Shown: positions 26,250-35,347 of the stretch, in pieces
How positions within the stretch are numbered: position 1 is the stretch's first letter
How the letters are laid out: every line of letters starts with the position of its first letter
From: Planctomycetota bacterium
Lineage (GTDB): Bacteria > Planctomycetota > Phycisphaerae > WQYP01
Assembly (NCBI GenBank): GCA_021805985.1
Contig: JAJZDN010000009.1
Span: 1-64,000, forward strand
Length of the DNA: 64,000 nucleotides
Direction: 5' to 3'
Position numbers and translations under genes: made by a program
Notes under the pieces: model-generated
The model's database searches: none
What the model was told of the DNA's origin: nothing
The model's input: the letters and a program-made list of their open reading frames with translations, nothing else

Positions 26250-27356
26250 TTAAGACGCTGCGGCAAGGGCGGAACTCTTGCGGCCAACTACTGTCATTAG
26301 ATCAGTCCACGATTTCACAAATGATTCAGCCCCTTCCTTCTGAAGCTGTGCCGCGAGCTGGTCAATCGTAAAGCCTGCCTGGGCGGCCTGCTGAAGAATG
26401 TTATCGGCGTTGGTGACATCCGTGGTCATGGGCGATCCCAGCTTGCCGTGATCGGCAAACGCCAGAAGCGTTTCTTCCGGCATGGTATTCACCGTATCAG
26501 GTGCCGCCAGAGCATTAATGTAAAACGTATCGGGCGCGGAAGGGTCTTTGGTTCCGGTGCTGGCCCAGAGCAACCTTTGCGGCATGGCACCACCGGCGAT
26601 CAGCTTTTTCCACGGCTCACTGGCAAGCAGATCTCGATAGGCTTTATAGATTTTATACCCTACCGCAACGCCGAGTTTATTACGCAGCGAATCTGGCGAT
26701 TTTCCCATGATGGCTTTGTCCCAGCGACTTATAAACACTGACGCCACGGACGCCACACGCGGATTGAGCTTCGCGGCGATGCGCCGCTGAATTCCGCGCG
26801 TGTAGGCCTCGGCGGCGGCCACATATTGCTGAGGAGAAAAAAGCAACGTGACATTCACCGGAATCCCGCTGAAAATTGCTTCTTCAATGGCGGGAATGCC
26901 TTCTTTTGTGCCGGGAATTTTTATAAATAAATTGGGACGCTTAGCCCGGCCGAACAGATCCTTGGCGGCGGCCAGTGTATTAGCAGTGTCATAAGCCAAC
27001 AGCGGCGATACTTCAAGGGATACAAAACCATCCACACCGGACGTCTGATCATATACCGGTCTAAATAAATCCGCCGCACCTTGTAAATCTTCAATGGCTA
27101 AACCGAAGAAAATCGCCTCTGGCGATGTGGTGCCCTCATCATGCGCAGTCCGGATGGCGGTATCATAAAAATCATATTTACTGATGGCGTGATCAAAAAT
27201 AGTCGGATTGCTGGTAAGCCCCGTGACCGAAAGTTCGGAAATGTAACGCTTGAGCGTGCCGCTGGTAAGTAGCTTTCTTGTGATGTTGTCCAACCATAAG
27301 CTTTGCCCCATATTATGCAGGAGGGTTGTAGGCGATGAGGTTTTGTTCGTAGTCAT
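26250..27356 (-). CDS. tal: Transaldolase
   Basis: This enzyme moves a dihydroxyacetone unit between sugar phosphates in the non-oxidative pentose phosphate pathway. The protein has 368 aa from ATG 27356, with AAAGGTG upstream; the longer frame to 27431 is not supported. It is of the long bacterial type often found beside pgi: [53 protein letters not shown] (Schiff-base Lys), VNVTLLFS and [13 protein letters not shown]. Downstream is pgi and upstream zwf with a 163-bp gap, so transcription may restart here. Confidence 0.95.
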   Translation of the reverse strand: MTTNKTSSPTTLLHNMGQSLWLDNITRKLLTSGTLKRYISELSVTGLTSNPTIFDHAISKYDFYDTAIRTAHDEGTTSPEAIFFGLAIEDLQGAADLFRPVYDQTSGVDGFVSLEVSPLLAYDTANTLAAAKDLFGRAKRPNLFIKIPGTKEGIPAIEEAIFSGIPVNVTLLFSPQQYVAAAEAYTRGIQRRIAAKLNPRVASVASVFISRWDKAIMGKSPDSLRNKLGVAVGYKIYKAYRDLLASEPWKKLIAGGAMPQRLLWASTGTKDPSAPDTFYINALAAPDTVNTMPEETLLAFADHGKLGSPMTTDVTNADNILQQAAQAGFTIDQLAAQLQKEGAESFVKSWTDLMTVVGRKSSALAAAS

Positions 27357-27519
27357 AGTTGCACCTTTCCAAAGAGCCGAGTGTTTTTTAACCGAGCCAG
27401 CGATTTGAATGAAGATCGGCCACGACGTCATTCAACCCGCTTACTTTATTCTATCACTGTTACAATTCCAGGGAAACATTTCTTATCCGACAAAAAAGCC
27501 AGCCCATGCCTCTGCCTGC

Positions 27520-28908
27520 CTATGCATCCGGGTCGTCCGGTTCATCCCGCGGATCATGCCATGTGCAACCTTGCTGCAGCAAATCCTGCGCTTGCTTAGG
27601 CCCCCATGTTCCGGGGGCGTAAACCTCAACGGGTGTCGGGTTGCCCAAAATGGGATCGACAACTCGCCATGCTTCTTCGACTTGGTCTTCCCGGGCAAAA
27701 AAATCTGCTTTTCCGGCAGCCGCATCAAGCAAAAGCCGCTCGTACGGTTCCATTTCATCATGCGGATGGCGTTGGGCGATGAGTTCCACGCTGGTTCCCT
27801 CTAGCGCCTCGCCAATTTTTTTTACCCGCACGCCCATAGCTAACACCACCTCCGGACTTACCCGAAATCTTATATGGTTGGGTCGCCCGATATTGGCCTC
27901 ACGAAAAACGCGCTGAGGCGGCTTTTTAAAATCAACAATAATTTCCGTGCATGATACCGGCAGACACTTGCCCACCCGGACGTAAAACGGCACGTCCGCC
28001 CAACGCCAGGAATCAATCCATAAGCGCACGGCCGCAAATGTTTCTACCGTTGAATCCTTTGCCACGCCTTTTTCTTCCAGGTAGCCGGCAAATTGTCCAC
28101 GTACCACATCGGCCGGTGTCAGCGTGCGCACCAGCGTCAGCGCCTTGGCCCGTTCATCACGCAGCGGTTCACCTTCGCCTGCGGGCGGTTCCATCGCCAG
28201 GCACGCAATCAACTGCATGATATGATTTTGCAGAACATCCCGTATCGCCCCGGCCTCCTCATAAAAACGCCCCCGCCCCTGCACGCCCATCGTCTCCGCC
28301 ATCGTGATCTGCACGGAGGCTACATAATTGCGGTTCCACAACGGCTCAAGAACCGCATTGGCAAACCGTGAATACAAAAGGCTTTGCACCGGCTCCTTCC
28401 CCAGATAATGGTCGATGCGAAAAATAGCATCTTCGGGAAAATATTCCCGCAGAGTGGCATTAAGTTCACGCGCTGAAGCCAGACTTCGCCCAAATGGCTT
28501 TTCCACCACAATGCGTGCACCTTGATTGCATTGCGATTTTGCCAAGCCTTCGCCCACGGTCGCAAACATGCTCGGAGGAATAGCCAGATAGTGCATGGGA
28601 TGTTTTGCCCCATCCAGCGTGCGGCGTAATTCCTGAAATGTTTCCGGTGACTTATAATCGCCGTCAACATATTTGAGCAACGAAAAAAGCTTTTTAAGTG
28701 CCTCGGGATCAGCGCCGCCGTGTTCATCCAAACTCGCTTTGGCCCGCGCCTTAAACTGCTCCAGATTCCAACCCTGTTTAGCCACACCGATGACGGGCAT
28801 ATTCAAGCGCCCATGCCGAATCATGGAGTGCAACGATGGAAAAATTTTCTTGTACGCCAGGTCCCCGGTCGCACCGAAAAACACCAACGCATCCGCGTGA
28901 TCTACCAC
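27520..28908 (-). CDS. zwf: Glucose-6-phosphate 1-dehydrogenase
   Basis: Zwf oxidises glucose 6-phosphate to 6-phosphogluconolactone and feeds the oxidative pentose phosphate pathway. The 462-aa protein has the nucleotide-binding [27 protein letters not shown], and the active-site [15 protein letters not shown] (substrate-binding His and Lys), then [10 protein letters not shown]. The start is GTG 28908 with AGGAG seven bases upstream. Pgl (lactonase) is not in the window. The gene lies 45 bp after gnd on the same strand. Confidence 0.97.
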   Translation of the reverse strand: MVDHADALVFFGATGDLAYKKIFPSLHSMIRHGRLNMPVIGVAKQGWNLEQFKARAKASLDEHGGADPEALKKLFSLLKYVDGDYKSPETFQELRRTLDGAKHPMHYLAIPPSMFATVGEGLAKSQCNQGARIVVEKPFGRSLASARELNATLREYFPEDAIFRIDHYLGKEPVQSLLYSRFANAVLEPLWNRNYVASVQITMAETMGVQGRGRFYEEAGAIRDVLQNHIMQLIACLAMEPPAGEGEPLRDERAKALTLVRTLTPADVVRGQFAGYLEEKGVAKDSTVETFAAVRLWIDSWRWADVPFYVRVGKCLPVSCTEIIVDFKKPPQRVFREANIGRPNHIRFRVSPEVVLAMGVRVKKIGEALEGTSVELIAQRHPHDEMEPYERLLLDAAAGKADFFAREDQVEEAWRVVDPILGNPTPVEVYAPGTWGPKQAQDLLQQGCTWHDPRDEPDDPDA

Positions 28909-28953
28909 AGCCCAACTCCTGACAAAATAATAGCCGCCCCGCCAAAAAGCCCC

Positions 28954-29970
28954 TCAAGCCCCCTTTTCCACGTGTCCTCCGAACTCAAAACGCATGGCTG
29001 ATAATAGCCGGTCCGCAAATTCCGCCTCCCCGCGTGACGCGAACCGCTCATAAAGTGCTGCACTTAATACCGGAACGGGAACCGATTCATCAATCGCCGC
29101 CGCAATGGTCCATCGACCCTCACCCGAATCGGAAACGCGCCCGGCGAATTTTTCCATGCCGGGATCTTTGGCCAAGGCAATAGCCGTCAAATCCAGCAAC
29201 CATGAACCAATAACCGATCCGCGCCGCCACACTTCCGCCACATCCGGTAAATTCAGATCATACTGATAATACTCCGGATTGCTTAAGGGCGACGTTTCCG
29301 CGTCCATCTGTTGTTTGTCTTTACCGGCGTTGGCGTGCTTGAGAATATTAAGCCCCTCCGCATACGCTGCCATAATGCCATATTCAATGCCGTTATGGAC
29401 CATTTTTACAAAATGGCCCGCCCCATGCGGACCGCAATGCAGATATCCATTTTCCGCCGGACTTATTGGCTTATTTTCCCGCCCGGGCGTGCGTGCCGCG
29501 GCCTTCGCTCCCGGTGCCAGCGTGGCCAAAATTGGATCAATATGCTTAACAATTTCCGTTTCCCCACCGATCATCAGACAATAGCCGCGCTCCGATCCCC
29601 ATACGCCGCCGGATGTTCCAACATCCACATAATGAATCGTGCGATTTTTAAGTTCCCTGGCCCGGCGAATATCGTCGTGATAATAGGAATTTCCGCCATC
29701 GATGATGATGTCCCCCGCTTCCAGCAAGGGTGCAATCTTTTCCAGTGTTGCATCCACCACGCCGGCGGGAACCATCAGCCACACCGCGCGAGGTTTGGCG
29801 AGTTTCTGCACAAATTCTTCTAAAGTTTTGGCACCAACTGCACCTTTGGCCTGCAGATCATCCACGCTTTTTGCATTCACATCATGCACGATGCAACGGT
29901 GGCCCCCCGCCATAAGCCGATGCACCATATTGGCCCCCATACGCCCCAATCCAATCATGCCGATTTCCAT
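28954..29970 (-). CDS. gnd: 6-phosphogluconate dehydrogenase, decarboxylating (short form)
   Basis: This enzyme converts 6-phosphogluconate to ribulose 5-phosphate with release of CO2. At 338 aa it is the short type, distinct from the 470-aa E. coli form. Motifs include the N-terminal Rossmann GLGRMGANMV, WLMVPAG, DIIIDGGNSYYHDD, VDVGTSGGVWGSERGYCLMIGG, GHFVKMVHNGIEYG (catalytic Lys and His-Asn) and GEGRW. The short type is often NAD-preferring (family knowledge); the cofactor was not tested here. It lies 80 bp after the HAD hydrolase gene and 45 bp before zwf. Confidence 0.95.
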   Translation of the reverse strand: MEIGMIGLGRMGANMVHRLMAGGHRCIVHDVNAKSVDDLQAKGAVGAKTLEEFVQKLAKPRAVWLMVPAGVVDATLEKIAPLLEAGDIIIDGGNSYYHDDIRRARELKNRTIHYVDVGTSGGVWGSERGYCLMIGGETEIVKHIDPILATLAPGAKAAARTPGRENKPISPAENGYLHCGPHGAGHFVKMVHNGIEYGIMAAYAEGLNILKHANAGKDKQQMDAETSPLSNPEYYQYDLNLPDVAEVWRRGSVIGSWLLDLTAIALAKDPGMEKFAGRVSDSGEGRWTIAAAIDESVPVPVLSAALYERFASRGEAEFADRLLSAMRFEFGGHVEKGA

Positions 29971-30050
29971 TGCTAATTCCTTTTCGTAAAAATATACTGC
30001 CGCCCCGGCACCCCCTTAGGCTCGCCGGACCAGTGTGAGATTCCTTGCTG

Positions 30051-30884
30051 TTATCCTGCTGACGCAAGAATATATTTTTCCACCGCTATGGCAAAACCTT
30101 CCTCTTCATTGGATTTTGTCACACGCCGCGCGGCCCGCTTTACCGGCGCGTCCGCATTCCCCATAGCGATGGATAAACCGCTATGGGCAAACATCAGCAC
30201 GTCATTGGGCATATCTCCAATTGTGGCAATGCGCGATGCCGGCAAGTTAAACTCCTTCGCCAGACGCAGCGCCACCCCGCCCTTGTTGGCACCCGGATGC
30301 GTCACATCCAGATAATAGGGTTGGGAACGCGTGGCCGATACATGATCACCGAATTGCCCTTGAGCATCCGTTTCCGCACGCGCTACGGCTTTAAGATCAT
30401 CACTGACGCCCACAATTTTTACGACATTGTCCAGCACGTCATCAAACGTACTGACGATTTTCGGCTTGAATTTCACCGTCCAGGATTCTTTGTCCACGTG
30501 CGGGCCATGTGCAGAAAGTGCAAACCAGTCATTGCCGCGATAAATCCATACATCCAGGTGATGATCTGTAAGAGTCTTGACCACCTGCCCGGCCACATCG
30601 GCCGGCAGCACTTTCTGATCAATAATGGATAAATCCGGTTTGACAAAAAGGCCGCCGTTAAATGCGGATATAGGCGTGGTAATATTGAGCGGTTTAATGA
30701 GCATCTCCATGCCCAGCGGCGGCCGGCCGCTGGTAATGGCAAATTTAATTCCCGCATCCTTTAAATGCGCCACCGCTGCGATGGCACGGGGTGTAAGCAC
30801 CTTATCCTGCGTTACCAATGTGCCATCAACATCGGCAATCAATAACTGGATTGTTTCCGGTTTTTCTCCGCGGCCCGCTTGCAT
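30051..30884 (-). CDS. HAD-superfamily phosphatase, Cof/IIB type
   Basis: Cof-type HAD hydrolases dephosphorylate sugar phosphates and related metabolites. The protein has about 277 aa. The motifs are ADVDGTLV (nucleophile and acid Asp), AITSGRPP, ALRLAKEFNLPASRIATIGDMPNDVLMF (motif III Lys region and motif IV GDxxND) and a IIB cap domain in between. The start is uncertain: ATG 30884 is given, but TTG 30893 or GTG 30890 are close and none has a clear ribosome binding site. It heads the gnd-zwf-tal-pgi run and may act on an intermediate of that pathway (inference). Confidence 0.87.
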   Translation of the reverse strand: MQAGRGEKPETIQLLIADVDGTLVTQDKVLTPRAIAAVAHLKDAGIKFAITSGRPPLGMEMLIKPLNITTPISAFNGGLFVKPDLSIIDQKVLPADVAGQVVKTLTDHHLDVWIYRGNDWFALSAHGPHVDKESWTVKFKPKIVSTFDDVLDNVVKIVGVSDDLKAVARAETDAQGQFGDHVSATRSQPYYLDVTHPGANKGGVALRLAKEFNLPASRIATIGDMPNDVLMFAHSGLSIAMGNADAPVKRAARRVTKSNEEEGFAIAVEKYILASAG

Positions 30885-31057
30885 AACCACCAACTTTCTC
30901 TGGAACCATTCTGGCCAGTTGCTAATCGGTCAATGTTCTGCCTCCCCAACCCCCTGCATCGTAGAACCTTCAACCGCGATATGCAAGTAAAGCGCTCCAC
31001 CGTGACGCAATCTCGGCACAGCAGTATTTCCGCCCCGCGCAACCGCGTAGACAGACT

Positions 31058-31116
31058 TCACAAAGCCGCCGGCTCTGCCGGTGGTGGAACTCACCCTGAT
31101 CGCACCCCGCTGCCGC
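31058..31116 (+). repeat. 59-bp dispersed repeat, copy 2
   Basis: This matches 11229-11287 with about five differences, in the same orientation. It lies in the otherwise non-coding stretch 30885-31166, where I see no gene. Confidence 0.8.
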
Positions 31117-31166
31117 TGGACCAAACGGTGCGATTTGCCCCCCAAGGGAACCGCCTTGCCAGAATA

Positions 31167-32495
31167 TCAACCATACCGCGAAAGAAACCGTCTTCGCGCA
31201 TGGATGATGGGCTGGGCAATGCTGCGGTGCAGCCGAATGTACCAACTGCGTTGATTTGCCCGCTGAAAATCCTCGGGCGAACAGATGTGTGCCGCCAGTC
31301 GCGTTTTGTGTTTGTAAAAATGGTACCAGTCCTCTTTTTGCAACCGGTGTAAAATCCAGCGGGCCAGCAAATTGTCTCTCTGGCCATGCCGACAAAAAAA
31401 GGAAATCTGAAAATCAATCAGATAGGGTTTGCTATCCGTTCCGAAAAGAATATTTTCCCGCTTATTGGTATCCACATACGCAATATGCCGCGCATGGATG
31501 GCTTTCAGAAGCGTTTCCAGGCGATTAAAAAAATCCGCCCCCGGTGCGAATTCCGGTTTCAGATCATCCCCTGGTATAAATTCATGAACATATCCTGTTA
31601 GCCCAAGTTCCCCCATAAATGCCGGCACCCCCTCCAGCCCATCCAATGCCCTGAAAACCGCAATTTCATGCCGCGCTACAATTCCTCCCAACCACTTCAT
31701 CGGCACGCCGAAGAGCGGAAATGTCCGCTGCAATTTAACCACCGCTTGCTGCGGCACTCGCTGCTTACCGCTCTGGCCACCACCCGTATTGGCCCCATCG
31801 CCGACCCGCTGATAAAGCCCCGTGGCCGCAAAAAAATCATGCTTAAAAAGCTTCACAAACTCAAACCTGCACCCCATAGCCATTACCGCCCGAGGCAAAT
31901 GCCCATACCCCAACGCAAAAAACGACGCCGGCGCCCGCCGCCCCTCCGTAGATTCCCCCTCGGCCTGTTGCCAAGCACCGGACTCAAACTCATTTTGCAA
32001 AACGGCAAGCCAATCGGCACCGCAGCCCTTGCAAACACTAGCCAGGCAGTCCATATTCCAATGCAGGCCGGAAGCCTTGTCAGTTAAAAATTCCTGCAAT
32101 CCTCCCCACCCTGTTCGATCTTCAAATTGCCCAATGCTTTCACCGGTTCGAGTTAACATTTCCGAGATTACTGGTCGCAATGAAGCCAAACCCCCAATCG
32201 GACCTTCACTATGTGGCAGTAAGGCTCCGGGAAATGAAGCAACCCTAACAAATTCTTTCTCACAAAACGTCACGCTACTGCCGAAAATCTCCTCGGGTGT
32301 CAATCTAAGTGCTTGGCACAGGCGGAGCACCTCCACGAGGTCAAAGCACGTCCATATCTCCGTGTCCACGCCCTCCAGGTCGTAGTAACTCGGTTTATTA
32401 AGACCCATCGCGGCAGCCACGGTCGCGTGGTCCAAGCCCAGAGCCACTCGCCTTTTCTGGATTATCGCCGAGGGTAATACGACTTCATTGGACAT
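31167..32495 (-). CDS. HTH (XRE-type) - lipopolysaccharide-kinase-like fusion protein
   Basis: The protein has 442 aa from ATG 32495. Residues of about 5-75 form an XRE-type helix-turn-helix (IIQKRRVALGLDHATVAAAMGL, then LVEVLRLCQALRLTPEEIFG). Residues of about 100-180 look like a second helical domain of the same style (LDHAT-like start missing, ending WNMDCLASVCKGCGADWLAVLQ). Residues of about 215-440 match a planctomycete protein-kinase-like family related to Kdo/WaaP kinases: VVKLQRTFPLFG (Lys), HARHIAYVDTNKRENIL (catalytic loop, Asp kept) and YLIDFQIS (DFG equivalent). A DNA-binding part fused to a kinase-like part is unusual. The ribosome binding site is weak (GGAG lies over 20 bases upstream). 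The longer frame to 32759 is not convincing. Confidence 0.6.
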   Translation of the reverse strand: MSNEVVLPSAIIQKRRVALGLDHATVAAAMGLNKPSYYDLEGVDTEIWTCFDLVEVLRLCQALRLTPEEIFGSSVTFCEKEFVRVASFPGALLPHSEGPIGGLASLRPVISEMLTRTGESIGQFEDRTGWGGLQEFLTDKASGLHWNMDCLASVCKGCGADWLAVLQNEFESGAWQQAEGESTEGRRAPASFFALGYGHLPRAVMAMGCRFEFVKLFKHDFFAATGLYQRVGDGANTGGGQSGKQRVPQQAVVKLQRTFPLFGVPMKWLGGIVARHEIAVFRALDGLEGVPAFMGELGLTGYVHEFIPGDDLKPEFAPGADFFNRLETLLKAIHARHIAYVDTNKRENILFGTDSKPYLIDFQISFFCRHGQRDNLLARWILHRLQKEDWYHFYKHKTRLAAHICSPEDFQRANQRSWYIRLHRSIAQPIIHARRRFLSRYG

Positions 32496-32662
32496 TTTTT
32501 GTCTCACACATTTCGCTCCGGATAATGATACCTTGAGCCATCCAAGCCATAAAGCCGCCCCCCACTTCCCGAAACCCGACAGCCCCGGTACTTCCTTGGC
32601 GAGGAGACCTTCGCAGGATGGAAAACCTCGCGCTCGAATGGCAGACGTGGGACGGTGTTCGA

Positions 32663-33786
32663 TTACCTTGCTTTCGCCTGGAACCACGCCGGAGGTGTCT
32701 GTGAGAAAAACGGAATCGCCATAGCCTCCAGATTCCGAAGGCGCATTGGCCATGGCCATTGCCGCGAATCGGCATAACCAACGGCTCCTGCAGAGACCGC
32801 ACGGCCAGCGGCGTTAAACAGCAACGCCCTCTCGCCGAACCGTCCACTGGCAAAATATAATAGCCTGCCATTTTTCAGTCGCACCCAAACCGCCGGACCG
32901 CTCCGGAAGTACGATAGGTTCAGCAGGAGCGTGAGCCAGACTGCCTGGCCTACACTGTGGGCCCGCCGTATATCACCGCCGGTCACATCCAGCGACTGCC
33001 GCACGATCTGTATATCTGTCAGCGTTGACAGACGACGGATTAAAGTCGCGCGGATGATTCGTTTGGCCTGTGAACCCGAAAGTCCAATACGGGCCAGCGC
33101 CCGCTCACACAAATTGGGATGCGATCGCCTCCCACTCTCTCCGAGTCCCGCTGCGAATTCCAGATAGCCCCGCGGATTTAGGAGGCCTACGGCCGGTGCC
33201 CAATCCAACTCAAAACGGGGGTAGTAAATATGGACGCCGGAAATACGGACAATGGGCTTCCTCGGCACCGTGTGTACCACAATTACACGGCATGTGGCGG
33301 GAACGGAAAAGAAGCCTTTTCTATGTGCATCGACGATCTCAATAATACCGACAGGTCGCTGCCCGACACCCCGAAGCGTATATGCTGGATGTGAGCTTAA
33401 TAAGATAGCGTTGCCCTTGGCACCGTTGGTGCTCCCCTGACCTAGCGGTAAAAAAGACACGCTGCGAATGACGGGATCGGCTCCCGACCAATCCAGCCCG
33501 ATGCACCACGGGAGCAGCGGTACATCGAAAGACCAATCTGGAAGGCGCAGCTGCACCCCCGTGCGATTTCTTTTCTGCAAGGCAAGGAATATGGATCGAG
33601 GGGGGCCTCCCCAGAGGCGCTGGTGCCACGCCGGTGACGCGGCGATGGCTTCGTAGAAACGCTGCCCTATCGAGGGGCGAGGCCAAAACGCCCATACCGT
33701 AAGGCCCCCACCGTTGCGACCGCGAAACCGATCGCAGCAGCGGTCCTCCGGTCTCGGAGGGGCCGTCCTAAAATTTTGTCAGCCAT
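32663..33786 (-). CDS. Membrane-anchored protein of unknown function, apparently frameshifted
   Basis: The intact downstream frame (32663 to about 33790, no ATG) encodes a long globular region with many Arg and Trp residues (e.g. PAWHQRLWGGPPRSIFLALQ and PLLPWCIGLDWSG). A separate frame from ATG 33786 begins MADKILGRPLRDRRTAAAIG. The two frames join if one base is added in the G run that is C5 at 33705-33709 on the plus strand. The joined N-terminus then gives a short basic segment and one transmembrane helix (AAAIGFAVATVGGLTVWAFW) followed by PRPSIGQRFYEAI. A single-pass membrane protein of about 375 aa is therefore likely to be the ancestral product. It is either a real indel, a sequencing error, or slippage at the G run. 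The family is not recognised. The gap 32496-32662 to the next gene shows nothing clear. Confidence 0.55.
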
Positions 33787-33870
33787 AATTTGTCGCCTCA
33801 GTTTTACGGGAAATGCGTTATTTCTGCACCCCGCCGGAACACTTCGCCTTTGCACAGCGCACTTGAACCC

Positions 33871-34503
33871 CTATATCCCGCTCCTGTTTCTATTCATCTT
33901 TTCAAGTCGGCGGCGGTATAAGCGCGCATAGTAACCAGGGGAATGATTTACCCACGAAATGTATGACCGTGCTTCACTGCCCGGCGGCAGGTATCCAGCA
34001 ATCTTTTGCCCAATGTCCTCGACCTGAAGGTCGGAAAATCTCAGCCCTATAACTCCCATCTTCGACCAAAATTTGCCCCACACGGCAATCCTAAGGTCGT
34101 ACCCCCCACGGTGTCGAGAGAGATTGGAGAACTGATAACATACCGGGCCGCCTCCTTCGACATCGGGGAGGGTCATTTGGGAAACCCCCGTGAAGGCAAT
34201 CCGCGTTCGGAAATCTTTGCGGCAAATCTCCACCTCCGGCAACCGCAGCCTTCCCCGCTCAATGTAAATCGCGTTAATCGCATAGACGTTTCGAAATACC
34301 AGGGTCACGTGACGCGATCCCAGTTGGATGCCGCGAAATAAAATTTCGCCATCGTGGAACACGTCCCTGGCGAACGTTGCGTAAGCCCGATCCTTTGCGG
34401 TGAACCGACTCCTATCGAGGTGTTCGAAATATCTGGCCTCTCGGAGGACAGACTCATAAGAACTCCTCGCGTTCGTGCCACGGCTGAATTTCAGTAAACG
34501 CAT
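33871..34503 (-). CDS. Hypothetical protein, 210 aa
   Basis: I recognise no family. There is no signal peptide or membrane helix. The sequence is rich in Arg, Tyr and aromatic residues; the middle (about 45-150) reads as beta-strand-rich (GIQLGSRHVTLVFRNVYAINAIYI, GYDLRIAVWGKFW). The C-terminus is very basic (YYARLYRRRLEKMNRNRSG). ATG 34503 has AGGAG ten bases upstream. It precedes the frameshifted membrane protein by 84 bp on the same strand and is probably cotranscribed with it. Confidence 0.55.
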   Translation of the reverse strand: MRLLKFSRGTNARSSYESVLREARYFEHLDRSRFTAKDRAYATFARDVFHDGEILFRGIQLGSRHVTLVFRNVYAINAIYIERGRLRLPEVEICRKDFRTRIAFTGVSQMTLPDVEGGGPVCYQFSNLSRHRGGYDLRIAVWGKFWSKMGVIGLRFSDLQVEDIGQKIAGYLPPGSEARSYISWVNHSPGYYARLYRRRLEKMNRNRSGI

Positions 34504-34553
34504 CCGACGGGTACTCCTAAATAGTGCGATAAAAGCACCCCAAGAACCGAAAC

Positions 34554-34600
34554 GGGGACGCCTCTATCTATTCCATTTTACGCCTCCTGAGGGGCGTCCC
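34554..34600. repeat. Imperfect palindrome, REP-like
   Basis: GGGGACGCCTC at 34554-34564 pairs with GAGGGGCGTCCC at 34589-34600 with a small bulge, around a 24-nt loop. No U-tract follows. It lies in the 570-bp non-coding stretch between the 210-aa gene and rpsT. Confidence 0.5.
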
Positions 34601-34892
34601 TTGGTCGTTCTTTTAAAGAATATTGTATTCTCCAAATTGAACTTTACCACCATCTGGCGCAGGCATCAGCCCTTGACACAAATGCGATTCTGCTGCGGCT
34701 TCCGCCGCCAAGCGGCCGCTAACGAGAAACGGTATACTCATCACCGGCATTGAAGCGTCCTGTGGCGGCCCAACCAAACGGCTCGCCCCTGTCGCAAGGG
34801 GGCGACTTGCAAGTCTCCTACATCATGGAGCCAGGCAATAACCTGGCATGGGCAGCCAACTACTTCCTTAAACCCGCCACGCCCCGCCAAAG

Positions 34893-34936
34893 CGGACATT
34901 TTAACTTTGGTTAAGTACCGGACATTTTAACTTTGG
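34893..34936 (+). mobile_element. Possible vestigial insertion-sequence end (two direct repeats)
   Basis: CGGACATTTTAACTTTGG occurs twice, at 34893-34910 and 34919-34936, 26 bp apart. Multiple short direct copies of a GGACATTT-type motif are typical of the termini of some IS21-like elements (family knowledge, from memory). No transposase gene is present, so at most a solo end remains. The repeats lie just upstream of the probable rpsT promoter. Confidence 0.35.
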
Positions 34937-34959
34937 CTTGACAACTGCCAACACAACAC

Positions 34960-34988
34960 TTGCGTGGGGCGGCGAATGGTGGGATACT
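34960..34988 (+). promoter_or_regulatory. Probable sigma70-type promoter of rpsT
   Basis: TTGCGT at 34960-34965 and GATACT at 34983-34988 are separated by exactly 17 bp, about 85 bp before the rpsT start. The match to consensus is moderate (four of six at each element). Confidence 0.4.
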
Positions 34989-35074
34989 ACTGAATTATCG
35001 CCACCGAGGTAGAAAGCCATCGGGTGTAGGCGGAGCTGTAGTAGATATTTGAAGGTAATCTAAGGAGCACTTAA

Positions 35075-35347
35075 GTGGCACATTCCCTCTCGGCCAAGAA
35101 ACGAATTCGGCAGACTGCCAAGCGTCGTCTGCGCAACCGCGACCGTAAGAAAATTGTTCGCGTGGAAATCAAGAAAGTCACTAGCGCCCTGGCGAAGAAG
35201 GACGTTACCGAAACACAGACCGCCGTCAAGGATGCTATTAAGATCCTGGACCGCATGGCCTCACGCAAAACCCTGCACCCCAACACCGTGGCGCGCCGCA
35301 AAAGCAGCATGATGCGCAAGCTCAATGCGCTGAAAACCGGTAAATGA
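35075..35347 (+). CDS. rpsT: 30S ribosomal protein S20
   Basis: S20 binds 16S rRNA early in small-subunit assembly. The 90-aa basic protein has the family pattern AHSLSAKKRIRQTAKRRLRNR, then AIKILDRMASRKTLHPNTVARRKSSMMRKLNAL. The start is GTG at 35075 with AAGGAG upstream; a non-ATG start of this gene is common and can limit expression. The stop codon overlaps the next start by four bases (ATGA). Confidence 0.96.
   Translation: MAHSLSAKKRIRQTAKRRLRNRDRKKIVRVEIKKVTSALAKKDVTETQTAVKDAIKILDRMASRKTLHPNTVARRKSSMMRKLNALKTGK

Noticed and set aside
32496-32759. N-terminal extension of the HTH-kinase protein
   Set aside because: It is low in family character and overlaps the end of the neighbouring gene; the HTH domain begins right after ATG 32495.
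32663-33786. Programmed -1 frameshift at the G run
   Set aside because: The run lacks the usual X-XXY-YYZ heptamer and a clear downstream stimulator; a simple indel or sequencing error is more likely.
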